A stretch of 13,199 bases of DNA, from NCBI GenBank assembly GCA_947624455.1, contig CANQKL010000031.1, positions 1-13,199 of the forward strand, in the 5' to 3' direction. A program made the translations under genes and the position numbers. Positions 1 to 5,274 of the stretch are shown here, piece after piece. Each line of letters begins with the position of its first letter. Within the stretch, counting starts at the first letter, position 1. Under the pieces are notes generated by a model, which was not told the origin of the DNA, searched no databases, and saw only the letters and a program-made list of their open reading frames with translations. This DNA comes from an uncultured Clostridia bacterium (GTDB taxonomy: Bacteria > Bacillota > Clostridia > UMGS1883).

Positions 1-546
1 TTTTACGATAGTTATTTTGCGGCGAATAACATTGCCGTCGTCCCCGGTCATGCCGTGAAAGAGGACATTGTCCGAAAGCAGTATACCGCCTGAAACAAGC
101 AGCCTGAGCAGCTCGGGCAGAAACTCTATATACTGAGCCTTTGCCGCGTCCAAAAAAATGAAGTCGAAGCCGCCGTCGAGCCAGGTCAGTATTTCCGCCG
201 CTTCGCCCTCGACCACCTTTATCCTCTCCTCATATCCTACCTGAAATATGTTGTCGATGGCTATTTCGGCGTGCTTTTTATAGCGTTCAACAGTGATTAT
301 TTCGCTGTCCTTTGGTAAATTGTCAGCCATGAGAATGGCGCTGTAACCTACCGCCGTGCCTACCTCAAGCACCCGACGGGGTTTTTTCAGGGCCAGCAGA
401 GTCACCAAAAGCTGCTCTGTGTCCCTGGTAACAATGGGAGCATAGCTTTCGGTCATTGCCGACCTTTTACGCAGCTCCTCAAGAAAAGGACTCCTTTTTG
501 GCAGCAGAGAATTGAGATATTCCCTTTCGTTTTCCACTTTATCCAT
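1..546 (-). CDS. SAM-dependent O-methyltransferase (Methyltransf_3 / TrmR-like), 3' end cut by window edge
   Basis: My translation of the reverse strand gives an open frame of 182 residues that runs off the left edge, so the C-terminus is missing. Residues 58-68 (RVLEVGTAVGY) form the SAM-binding glycine-rich motif I, and E87 sits at the end of the second strand as a ribose-binding acid. LDAAK at 132-136 and SDN at 158-160 match the metal-binding acidic residues of the COMT-like Methyltransf_3 family. Family members have about 210-220 residues, so roughly 30-40 are lost. In Firmicutes this family includes TrmR (YrrM), which methylates 5-hydroxyuridine in the tRNA wobble position; that substrate is inferred, and small-molecule catechol-type substrates are possible. 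The ATG at 544-546 abuts the stop codon of the upstream gene with no gap, so it is the last visible gene of the operon. Its own ribosome binding site is weak, which suggests translational coupling. Confidence 0.88.
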   Translation of the reverse strand, partial: MDKVENEREYLNSLLPKRSPFLEELRKRSAMTESYAPIVTRDTEQLLVTLLALKKPRRVLEVGTAVGYSAILMADNLPKDSEIITVERYKKHAEIAIDNIFQVGYEERIKVVEGEAAEILTWLDGGFDFIFLDAAKAQYIEFLPELLRLLVSGGILLSDNVLFHGMTGDDGNVIRRKITIVK

Positions 547-1080
547 TTAAAAGTAACCGCTTTCCGTAATAATATAATCCATTTTAATGTCGTGCGGCAG
601 GGGGTCAAGCTTCTCCACAATTTGAAAATCAAAAGCTACAGCCGCTTTGACGCAGTCCATATCCGCTAAGAAGCGGTCGTAACACCCCTTACCATATCCC
701 ATGCGGTTTTTTTCTTTGTCTACCGCCACGGCGGGAACGAGTACAAGATCCACAAGGTCTTTATCCACAAATTGCGGCTCCGCCGGAACGTTTACTCCAA
801 ACTCTCCCCGTATCAGCGAAGTATCTGCGGTATAGTGGGCGGGGCGAATAGTCACACCCTCCGTGACCGGAATATAAAAGCTAAGCGGCAGGGCCATTAT
901 GCCAGTGATATCCGCCTCTCCGCCAATGGGTAGATAGAGCATGACAGACCTTACTCCCAAGGCTCCTATAAGCTTTGCGGCATTTTTTACCGCCGCTCTG
1001 GACGCACCCTCATACCGCCCGGCGTCCGACGCGAACATTTTTCTCTTATTAATGACGCTTTTTCTTATATCGCCTAACAT
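547..1080 (-). CDS. 5-formyltetrahydrofolate cyclo-ligase
   Basis: The 177-residue product belongs to the 5-FTHF cyclo-ligase (MTHFS) family, which uses ATP to convert 5-formyl-THF to 5,10-methenyl-THF in the cytoplasm and so recycles the folate storage or inhibitory form. The diagnostic signature is RMGYGKGCYDRFL at 126-138, the glycine-rich ATP/folate loop; PIGGE at 51-55 matches the substrate-binding glutamate strand, and LPHDIKMDYIITE near the C-terminus is a second family hallmark. Length is slightly short but within the family range, and nothing is missing. The ATG at 1078-1080 overlaps the stop of the DJ-1 gene by 7 nt, and the stop touches the start of the methyltransferase, so expression is presumably coupled within the operon. 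No strong Shine-Dalgarno sequence lies before the start. The family call is secure. Confidence 0.95.
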   Translation of the reverse strand: MLGDIRKSVINKRKMFASDAGRYEGASRAAVKNAAKLIGALGVRSVMLYLPIGGEADITGIMALPLSFYIPVTEGVTIRPAHYTADTSLIRGEFGVNVPAEPQFVDKDLVDLVLVPAVAVDKEKNRMGYGKGCYDRFLADMDCVKAAVAFDFQIVEKLDPLPHDIKMDYIITESGYF

Positions 1081-1610
1081 TGTATCTTTGTCTTTATTTC
1101 CTGAGCCTTCGCGCTCCCATATAGAGCCTCGACCAATGCAAGGCCAAATTCTATTGAACGTCCGGCTCCCTTAGCGGTGATCACCTTTCCGTCCCTGACG
1201 ACGCCCTCTCCAGTGCAGTCCGCGCCCAGCAGTTCAGCCTCGTAACCCGGGAAGCAGGTAGCCCTTTTCCCTCTAAGAACGCCGCGTCGCCCGATAACCA
1301 TAGGCGCGGCGCAGATAGCGGCAATAAACAGACTGTTGCTCTCGGCGTAGTCGATAATCTCCCCTATCTCCTCGCTGTCCCGCAGATGCTCCGCGCCAGG
1401 CAGTCCGCCAGGCAAAATTATCATCTCGCAATTCGTCATATCGACTTCGTCCATGGTAATGTCCGCCGTCACCTCGACGTTTTTCGAGCATTTCACTTTT
1501 TTACCGAACAGTCCAACCGTCTGCACCTCGGCTCCGGCCCGCCGCAGCATATCCAACGGCGCCATCGCTTCCACGATCTCAAAGCCGTCGGCAAGAAACA
1601 GATATACCAT
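1074..1610 (-). CDS. DJ-1/PfpI family protein
   Basis: This 178-residue protein is of the DJ-1/YajL subfamily of the class-I glutamine amidotransferase-like fold. Counting from the upstream ATG at 1617-1619, E17 in DGFEIVE matches the conserved DJ-1 glutamate and C103 in AICAAPM is the nucleophilic-elbow cysteine. MLRRAG, ILPGG and GAGRSIEFGLALVEAL are further subfamily marks. Members are reported as glyoxalase III/deglycase or oxidative-stress proteins; the exact activity is debated and cannot be read from sequence. I prefer the second ATG (1608-1610): GAAGGG lies 9 nt upstream of it but directly against the first ATG, and family members typically begin MVYLFLADGFE. The start codon of the next gene overlaps its stop by 7 nt. 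It is the fourth gene of the operon, 24 nt after the DUF2156 gene with this start. Confidence 0.92.
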   Translation of the reverse strand: MVYLFLADGFEIVEAMAPLDMLRRAGAEVQTVGLFGKKVKCSKNVEVTADITMDEVDMTNCEMIILPGGLPGAEHLRDSEEIGEIIDYAESNSLFIAAICAAPMVIGRRGVLRGKRATCFPGYEAELLGADCTGEGVVRDGKVITAKGAGRSIEFGLALVEALYGSAKAQEIKTKIQC

Positions 1611-1634
1611 ATTTATCATCCCTTCAATTTAAAT

Positions 1635-2519
1635 TCATTCATCGACTTCTATTACTGTGTATTTTTTGACCAGAAAGGCTGGCTGATAGCTCTCCTTCGC
1701 ATGGCGAAGCCCCTCTATGCCCATATCCTCTTCCCTATTTATGTATTCATATTGATTCCAGGCTTTTTCGCAGAACAATCGGTTTATCATCTGATATGCT
1801 CCACGGTATTCCTCCCGAGCCTGCTCCAGTTGTATGAGCGCCATATTCGGACCAAGTTCCTCGCCAAAGCTCATGGCAACTATCTTTCCTTCCACCCTTA
1901 TTACCGCGCCTTTTTCACCTAAAGCCGAATAATTTTCAAAAAATTTCTTCATAGCTGAAAGCTCAAAAGGATTGAAATTGTGATCCTTTTCGGCTACAAG
2001 CTCATACATCAGCGGAGCGCACTCGTTGATCGCGACCTCCGGGGTTACCTCCTCATAGGAATAATTATAATTTTCAAGAAAAAAATTGATGTGATTTCGC
2101 TTGGCGTGGAGCTTTTTGCCCGCCAAAGAAATAAGTTGGTCGGAGGAGTAAACATAGTCCTCGCAGTCTCTTTCCTCGTTTACAAGAAATTTTGCTCCGT
2201 TATAGACCTTAAGCTTTTCCAACTGCTCGTCATTAACCAGCCTGAACGCCATAATATGTCCATGGGAAGGGCAATATTCCTTGAGTCGATCCAGCGCCGC
2301 GTTTATGTCCCCATGCCCAAGCGGAAAATAGTAGGACGGTATCCGCTCCCGCACGTTGAACTGGTAATAAAAAAAGTCCCCGTCCTCGGCCACCTTGGCT
2401 CTATAGTAGTCATCCCAAATATAGAGAGTTGTAAATGAACCCTCCGAAGCGTTTGTGACAGATTTGCACCGATCAAAAATTGCCTTGTCTTTGACAGTAA
2501 TATTTCTGAAATTCAGCAT
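1635..2519 (-). CDS. DUF2156 / LPG-synthase C-terminal-like protein (GNAT-type fold)
   Basis: The 294-residue product resembles the stand-alone DUF2156 family, related to the C-terminal catalytic domain of phosphatidylglycerol lysyltransferase (MprF) and built from tandem GNAT-like folds. Recognisable parts are KKLHAKRNHINFF at 136-148, the central acyltransferase strand AVIRVEGKIVAMSFGEEL (205-222), and EYINREEDMGIEGLRHAKES around 258-277, which is typical of the family. There is no membrane segment, so it lacks the flippase half of MprF and should be cytosolic. Its reaction is unknown; aminoacyl or acyl transfer to a lipid or envelope precursor is a family-based guess that its position after a TagA-like gene makes reasonable. 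The ATG at 2517-2519 is chosen because AGGAAAGGA stands about 6 nt upstream. An in-frame ATG seven codons earlier lacks such a site. It overlaps the end of tmk by 7 nt. Confidence 0.85.
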   Translation of the reverse strand: MLNFRNITVKDKAIFDRCKSVTNASEGSFTTLYIWDDYYRAKVAEDGDFFYYQFNVRERIPSYYFPLGHGDINAALDRLKEYCPSHGHIMAFRLVNDEQLEKLKVYNGAKFLVNEERDCEDYVYSSDQLISLAGKKLHAKRNHINFFLENYNYSYEEVTPEVAINECAPLMYELVAEKDHNFNPFELSAMKKFFENYSALGEKGAVIRVEGKIVAMSFGEELGPNMALIQLEQAREEYRGAYQMINRLFCEKAWNQYEYINREEDMGIEGLRHAKESYQPAFLVKKYTVIEVDE

Positions 2520-3190
2520 ATAATTCCTTTCCTGACACAATCCATAATATCAGCGCTAATATCCGCAATATCCCTTGGGACGCCGTTTTCAGAACATTTA
2601 ATCTCTATCCATCCCAAGACCGAGGCGGCGCTGAGCGCACTGTCGTATACTCTGCTGAGAAAATCGGAATCCCTTTCATGGATATCCTTGTCATCTTTTC
2701 CTGTTATTTTGTTCCTGCGTCCCTCCATAAGCTTCCGGGCGGCGGCGGGTTCCATGTTGAGAAACAGCACAGCGTCCGGCTTTGGCAGGCCAAGACGGAC
2801 GTATTCCAGATCCGTCAGCCAGCTTATAAATTTTTTTCTTTCGTTTTCATCAGCAAATTTGGCGGATTGATAAATGATATTTGAGCTAACATATCTATCC
2901 GCCACTATATATACATCTTCGTTCATAAGTTTTTCCCATTTTGTCTTGAAGGAAATATAGCGGTCAGCGGCATAGAACAGTGCGGCGGCATACGGGCTGA
3001 CCGAGTCAGGATCAGTTCCCAACTGGCCGCCAAGGTACATCTTTACCAATGTAGACGACGGGCTGTCATAGTCCGGAAAGGAAAGCCTCTCTACCTCTTT
3101 CCCCGTTTCTCTGAGGCTGCGGCACAGCAGCTCGGTCTGCGTCTCCTTTCCGCTGGCGTCTAAACCCTCGATTACTATTAATTTGGCCAT
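2513..3190 (-). CDS. tmk: Thymidylate kinase
   Basis: This 225-residue protein is dTMP kinase, which phosphorylates dTMP to dTDP with ATP in the cytoplasm for DNA precursor supply. It starts with the P-loop GLDASGKET (9-17). FPDY at 38-41 and DRY at 77-79 are substrate-binding elements, and DRYVSSN at 98-104 is the family DR(Y/H) signature. An arginine-containing LID-like segment (EGRRNKITGKDDKD, 156-169) follows. Length is a little above the usual 205-215. The ATG at 3188-3190 lies 5 nt after the stop of the glycosyltransferase gene, with AAAGG inside that gene's last codons about 9 nt upstream. It is the second gene of the operon. All key residues expected from the family appear to be present, so it is probably the housekeeping copy. 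Confidence 0.96.
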   Translation of the reverse strand: MAKLIVIEGLDASGKETQTELLCRSLRETGKEVERLSFPDYDSPSSTLVKMYLGGQLGTDPDSVSPYAAALFYAADRYISFKTKWEKLMNEDVYIVADRYVSSNIIYQSAKFADENERKKFISWLTDLEYVRLGLPKPDAVLFLNMEPAAARKLMEGRRNKITGKDDKDIHERDSDFLSRVYDSALSAASVLGWIEIKCSENGVPRDIADISADIMDCVRKGIIC

Positions 3191-3195
3191 CTCAC

Positions 3196-3930
3196 TTAAC
3201 CTTTCTTATATCTTTTTCCCTTAAAGAAAACCTTTATCGCAAACTTGGGCAAAGCCAGCATCCTTACAAAACGCCATGGCTGCTTTATGAGGCGGTAAAA
3301 CCATTCCAGTCCGTGGTCACAAAAGAACTTGGGAGCTCTTATGACCGTGCCTGCCAGCACGTCAAGACTGCCGCCCGCGCCTATGACCAGCCGGGCATTG
3401 AGCCGTCCGCGGTTATTGTAGATCCATTCCTCTTGCTTGGGGAAGCCCAGGCAAACCATGAGCAGATCTGGCTTAGCCTCGTTAATCTTCTCGATTATCG
3501 GGTTCTCGTCCTTAAAATATCCGTCCGAGGTTCCGGCGATAACAATGCCAGGGTTATTGGCGGTAATCGTCTTAGCCGCTTCCTCGGCCACGCCGGGCTT
3601 GCTGCCAAAGAGATAGACCGACTTGCCTTGGGCGGCCATATCCTTGAACAAACGGCATACAAGATCGTAACCCGCCACCCTTTCCTTTAAGGGCTTATTG
3701 AGCATTTTTGCGGCATAAACCACGCCTATACCGTCGGCAATGGTGAGGTCGGCGCTATTGAGCTTGGTCATAAAATCCGGATTGTTTGACGCATACAAGA
3801 TTATCTCGGAATTCGGCGTATAAAGCACGCTACATTCATCGGTTTCCATAAGGGCCATAGCTTGCTTTTCCGCTTCCTCCATTGTGACCATATGTATATT
3901 CGCGCCAAGTATATTTACTATATCATTCAC
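3196..3930 (-). CDS. WecG/TagA/CpsF family glycosyltransferase (GT26)
   Basis: The 244-residue product is a GT26 enzyme. In teichoic-acid pathways TagA adds N-acetylmannosamine to undecaprenyl-PP-GlcNAc, and WecG and CpsF homologues transfer other sugars to polyprenyl-linked acceptors at the inner face of the membrane. Visible marks are TPNSE at 38-42, ADGIGVV at 65-71 with the proposed catalytic aspartate D66, R84, LFGS at 107-110, LGFPKQE at 161-167, GAGGSLD at 184-190, and the C-terminal GLEWFYRLIKQPWR (207-220). The last is followed by a basic amphipathic stretch thought to attach the enzyme to the membrane. The GTG at 3928-3930 is chosen because AGGAGG stands 7 nt upstream. Extending to an ATG at 3990 would read through the promoter. 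It is first in the operon. The exact sugar donor cannot be told from sequence. Confidence 0.92.
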   Translation of the reverse strand: MNDIVNILGANIHMVTMEEAEKQAMALMETDECSVLYTPNSEIILYASNNPDFMTKLNSADLTIADGIGVVYAAKMLNKPLKERVAGYDLVCRLFKDMAAQGKSVYLFGSKPGVAEEAAKTITANNPGIVIAGTSDGYFKDENPIIEKINEAKPDLLMVCLGFPKQEEWIYNNRGRLNARLVIGAGGSLDVLAGTVIRAPKFFCDHGLEWFYRLIKQPWRFVRMLALPKFAIKVFFKGKRYKKG

Positions 3931-3958
3931 GGCAATTCCTCCTATAAGCTCTCTTTTT

Positions 3959-3987
3959 ATCATACCACATTTTTCTGTTTTGTGCAA
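3959..3987 (-). promoter_or_regulatory. Sigma-A promoter of the six-gene operon (extended -10)
   Basis: On the reverse strand TTGCAC (3982-3987) and TATGAT (3959-3964) are separated by exactly 17 nt, and a TG one base before the -10 makes it an extended -10 element. The expected start point is near 3952, which leaves a 5' leader of about 20 nt before the GTG of the glycosyltransferase gene. There is no room for a leader riboswitch. Confidence 0.8.
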
Positions 3988-4017
3988 CATTAAATCTTTA
4001 TTTTTTAGAAAAATTTG

Positions 4018-4043
4018 AAAAAAGGCCCGGTAAACGGACCTTT
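4018..4043 (-). terminator. Rho-independent terminator, minus strand (copy 1 of the bounding repeat)
   Basis: Read on the minus strand, AAAGGTCCG and CGGGCCTTT pair over 9 bp (one G-U pair in RNA) around a 5-nt loop, and the 3' arm runs into a stretch of T residues. It should end minus-strand transcripts that come through from the YdbC gene, before the operon promoter at 3959-3987. It is also the left boundary of the palindrome-rich element. Confidence 0.78.
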
Positions 4044-4044
4044 C

Positions 4045-4070
4045 AGAGCGCTGACCTTTGTCAGCGCTCT
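4045..4070. repeat. Perfect 11-bp hairpin with 4-nt loop
   Basis: AGAGCGCTGAC (4045-4055) and its exact reverse complement (4060-4070) flank CTTT. No T-run follows on either strand, so it is probably structural rather than a terminator. A variant of the left arm (GTCAGATCTCT, two mismatches) recurs inverted at 4250-4260 near the other end of the element. Confidence 0.85.
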
Positions 4071-4110
4071 CGTCGGGGGAACCCCTTCCGCATCGGGCGC
4101 TTTCGCTTAC

Positions 4111-4146
4111 GAAATATCATTTTTATTGTAATAAAAATGATATTTC
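4111..4146. repeat. Perfect 17-bp AT-rich palindrome
   Basis: GAAATATCATTTTTATT (4111-4127) is followed after 2 nt by its exact reverse complement (4130-4146). It lies at the centre of the element. The two-base centre makes it a candidate cruciform or protein-binding palindrome rather than a normal RNA hairpin. Confidence 0.88.
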
Positions 4147-4161
4147 TACCCCGATTATAGT

Positions 4162-4201
4162 ATACAATCCCGGGTACACGCCCCGGGATTGTATGTTTTT
4201 T
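4162..4201 (+). terminator. Perfect 13-bp GC-rich hairpin followed by six T residues
   Basis: ATACAATCCCGGG (4162-4174) pairs with its exact complement (4182-4194) around a 7-nt loop, and TTTTTT follows at 4196-4201 on the plus strand. The form is that of an intrinsic terminator for plus-strand transcription, yet no plus-strand gene precedes it here. It may block antisense or read-through transcription into the element, or it may be part of a mobile repeat. Confidence 0.65.
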
Positions 4202-4202
4202 A

Positions 4203-4224
4203 TCGAAAGGGGGTTCCCTTTCGA
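4203..4224. repeat. 9-bp hairpin with 4-nt loop
   Basis: TCGAAAGGG (4203-4211) and CCCTTTCGA (4216-4224) are exact complements around GGTT. Together with GGGGAACCCC at 4076-4085 it forms the GGGAACCCC-type core shared by the two arms of the element in inverted orientation. Confidence 0.75.
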
Positions 4225-4261
4225 GCTTTCCCCATCGCGCATAGGGTTTGTCAGATCTCTT

Positions 4262-4284
4262 AAAGGCCCGCTAAACGGACCTTT
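4262..4284 (-). terminator. Terminator-like stem-loop at the stop codon of the YdbC gene (copy 2 of the bounding repeat)
   Basis: This has the same 9-bp stem as at 4021-4043, but on the minus strand the 3' arm is followed by AAGAG instead of a T-run, so it is a weaker terminator. The stem begins inside the TGA stop codon (4284-4286) of the YdbC-like gene. The retained T-run at copy 1 suggests the two copies work in series or that one derives from the other. Confidence 0.5.
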
Positions 4285-4505
4285 CATTCTATCTCGCTTA
4301 TTATTGCTTTAAGTACCATCAGCTCGTCATAGGTAAGGGTTATCCCCTTACCCATTTTCTCGTGATTTGGCGCCCAGTCTCTTATGTCGTATTTGGGGGC
4401 GGCTCCGTTCCAGCTTATCAAATTCAGCTCTTTTCTCCAGCCGCGGGCGTTTTCAGCCGAAAGCCGCCCTAACTCCTCAACGATTTCATATTTAATATCT
4501 GGCAT
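4284..4505 (-). CDS. YdbC family protein (PC4/p15 ssDNA-binding fold)
   Basis: This small protein of 73 residues matches the YdbC family, prokaryotic homologues of the eukaryotic transcriptional coactivator PC4, which bind single-stranded DNA or RNA as dimers. Family marks are the N-terminal strand DIKYEIVEELG, then GWRKELNLISWNG, then PKYDIRDWAPNHEKMGKGITLT, followed by a C-terminal helix. The Lactococcus YdbC structure is the family prototype. The cellular role is unclear. The ATG at 4503-4505 is preferred because GGAG lies about 6 nt upstream and the protein then begins MPDIKYE. Two earlier in-frame ATGs (4515-4517, 4536-4538) are less well placed. The stop lies inside the boundary repeat of the palindromic element. 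A possible -10 stands at 4547-4552. Confidence 0.88.
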   Translation of the reverse strand: MPDIKYEIVEELGRLSAENARGWRKELNLISWNGAAPKYDIRDWAPNHEKMGKGITLTYDELMVLKAIISEIE

Positions 4506-4546
4506 AATATTCTCCATTCCGTCGCCGCGCACCGACAAAGTCTTTT

Positions 4547-4552
4547 ATTATA
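4547..4552 (-). promoter_or_regulatory. Possible -10 box upstream of the YdbC gene
   Basis: TATAAT is present on the minus strand about 42 nt before the start codon. No convincing -35 stands 16-18 nt upstream (GAACGA at the 17-nt position), so the promoter is weak, activator dependent, or not real. Confidence 0.4.
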
Positions 4553-4561
4553 TAATATCAA

Positions 4562-4598
4562 TCTCTTATTCGTTCGCGCGGTAAAAAATGATAAGAGA
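4562..4598. repeat. Spaced inverted repeat (8 bp arms) beside the YdbC promoter region
   Basis: TCTCTTAT (4562-4569) and ATAAGAGA (4591-4598) are exact complements 21 nt apart. They lie just upstream of the possible -10 of the YdbC gene and downstream of the LOG gene stop. It could be a regulator site or a weak stem; the long spacer makes a terminator unlikely despite the T-run at 4583-4588 on the minus strand. Confidence 0.35.
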
Positions 4599-4619
4599 GC
4601 ATTTTCGCACTGCGGCTTC

Positions 4620-5198
4620 CTATCCCCTTTTAAGCTGCTCCACCTCCGGCACAGAGCTGGCTTTTTCAGCGAGAAGCACAGCCTGCCGCCAGTCGTCAAC
4701 GCAGATGAAAAGACTGCGGCACTGCGGCGTGACAAAGCCTTTTTTTATAGCTCCGTCCAGAGCGGCCAACATCTCGTCGTAAAAGCCGTTGAAATTGAGG
4801 AGAACTATAGTTTTGTCCATACATCCCAGTTGCCTGAGAGTCAGCACCTCATAGAGTTCCTCATACGTTCCGATGCCGCCTGGCACAACAATAAATGCTT
4901 CGGCTTTATCCTCCATTATGCTTTTGCGTTCCCGCATGGTTTGAGTAAATATCAGTTCGTCGCAGTCGTCATAGATTTTTTCAATATCGTTATATTTGAA
5001 AAATTCCGGAATAACGCCAGTAATCCTGCCGCCTCCCCTACGGGCCCCACGCGCCACCGCGCCCATAAGGCCGTTTGCGCCGGCGCCGAATACCAGTTCA
5101 TGGCCGCGCTGGGCCAAAAATTCGCCCATGCTCTCAACAGCGTTTGTATAAGCGGGATCAATCGTGGGCGACGAAGCGCCAAAAACGCATATTTTCAA
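4620..5198 (-). CDS. LOG family protein (nucleoside 5'-monophosphate phosphoribohydrolase)
   Basis: The 192-residue product belongs to the LOG / TIGR00730 Rossmann-fold family, formerly annotated as lysine decarboxylase. Characterised members cleave cytokinin riboside or other nucleoside 5'-monophosphates to the base and ribose 5-phosphate. The signature PGGIGTYEELYEVLTLRQLG spans 106-125, with MRERK at 88-92 supplying the conserved arginine, and GANGLMG at 40-46 matches the phosphate-binding loop. Length is typical. The start is a TTG at 5196-5198, chosen because it gives the family N-terminus KICVFGASS and has AGGGAG about 10 nt upstream; no in-frame ATG serves. In this organism a role in nucleotide salvage or damage clearance is more likely than hormone making, but that is inference. 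No own promoter is evident; the gene lies 76 nt after the large propeller gene, with a hairpin between. Confidence 0.92.
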   Translation of the reverse strand: MKICVFGASSPTIDPAYTNAVESMGEFLAQRGHELVFGAGANGLMGAVARGARRGGGRITGVIPEFFKYNDIEKIYDDCDELIFTQTMRERKSIMEDKAEAFIVVPGGIGTYEELYEVLTLRQLGCMDKTIVLLNFNGFYDEMLAALDGAIKKGFVTPQCRSLFICVDDWRQAVLLAEKASSVPEVEQLKRG

Positions 5199-5225
5199 AA
5201 AACAGACACTCCCTTTGAAAGGTTA

Positions 5226-5251
5226 GGGGCGAACGGTGAGCCGTTCGCCCC
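5226..5251 (-). terminator. Strong hairpin after the large secreted-protein gene, without a T-run
   Basis: GGGGCGAACGG (5226-5236) and its exact complement (5241-5251) flank TGAG. It lies 23 nt beyond the stop codon at 5275-5277, where a terminator would be expected. On the minus strand it is followed by TAACCTTTC, not a T-run, so termination may be partial, allowing read-through into the LOG gene. It could instead be a dispersed hairpin repeat. Confidence 0.5.
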
Positions 5252-5274
5252 AGATTACCAATATGGATAAGAAT

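Larger units (their letters stand above)
4021..4286. repeat. Palindrome-dense intergenic element bounded by 25-nt direct repeats
   Basis: No gene is seen in this 266-bp stretch. Positions 4021-4045 and 4262-4286 are direct copies with a single mismatch (24 of 25). Each copy is itself a 9-bp stem-loop, so the outer 35 nt (4021-4055 and 4250-4284) also form imperfect terminal inverted repeats; by hand count 27 of 35 match. Between them lie at least four more hairpins, listed separately. The left arm and the reverse complement of the right arm also share a GGGAACCCC core. No transposase or convincing target-site duplication is visible. It is best described as a MITE-like or structured intergenic repeat, possibly dispersed in the genome; the copy number is unknown from this window. 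Short open frames across it are artefacts of the palindromes. Confidence 0.7.

Noticed and set aside
2520..2540. Earlier ATG for the DUF2156 protein
   Set aside because: The ribosome binding site AGGAAAGGA lies between the two ATGs and serves the second one.
3931..3990. Longer N-terminus of the WecG/TagA-like protein from an ATG at 3990
   Set aside because: The extension covers the -35/-10 of the operon promoter, and the GTG at 3930 has an ideal AGGAGG.
4021..4286. CRISPR array or riboswitch in the hairpin-rich spacer
   Set aside because: Only two direct copies exist, with no regular spacers between them, and the inner palindromes are unrelated to each other. There is no downstream gene in the orientation a riboswitch would need, and no known aptamer core is recognised.
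4058..4312. 84-codon plus-strand frame across the palindromic element
   Set aside because: It runs through hairpin arms and into the YdbC gene end, has no ribosome binding site, and its product looks like no protein family.
4583..4619. Intrinsic terminator for the LOG gene using the T-run at 4583-4588
   Set aside because: No GC-rich stem precedes the T-run on the minus strand; only short imperfect pairings are found.
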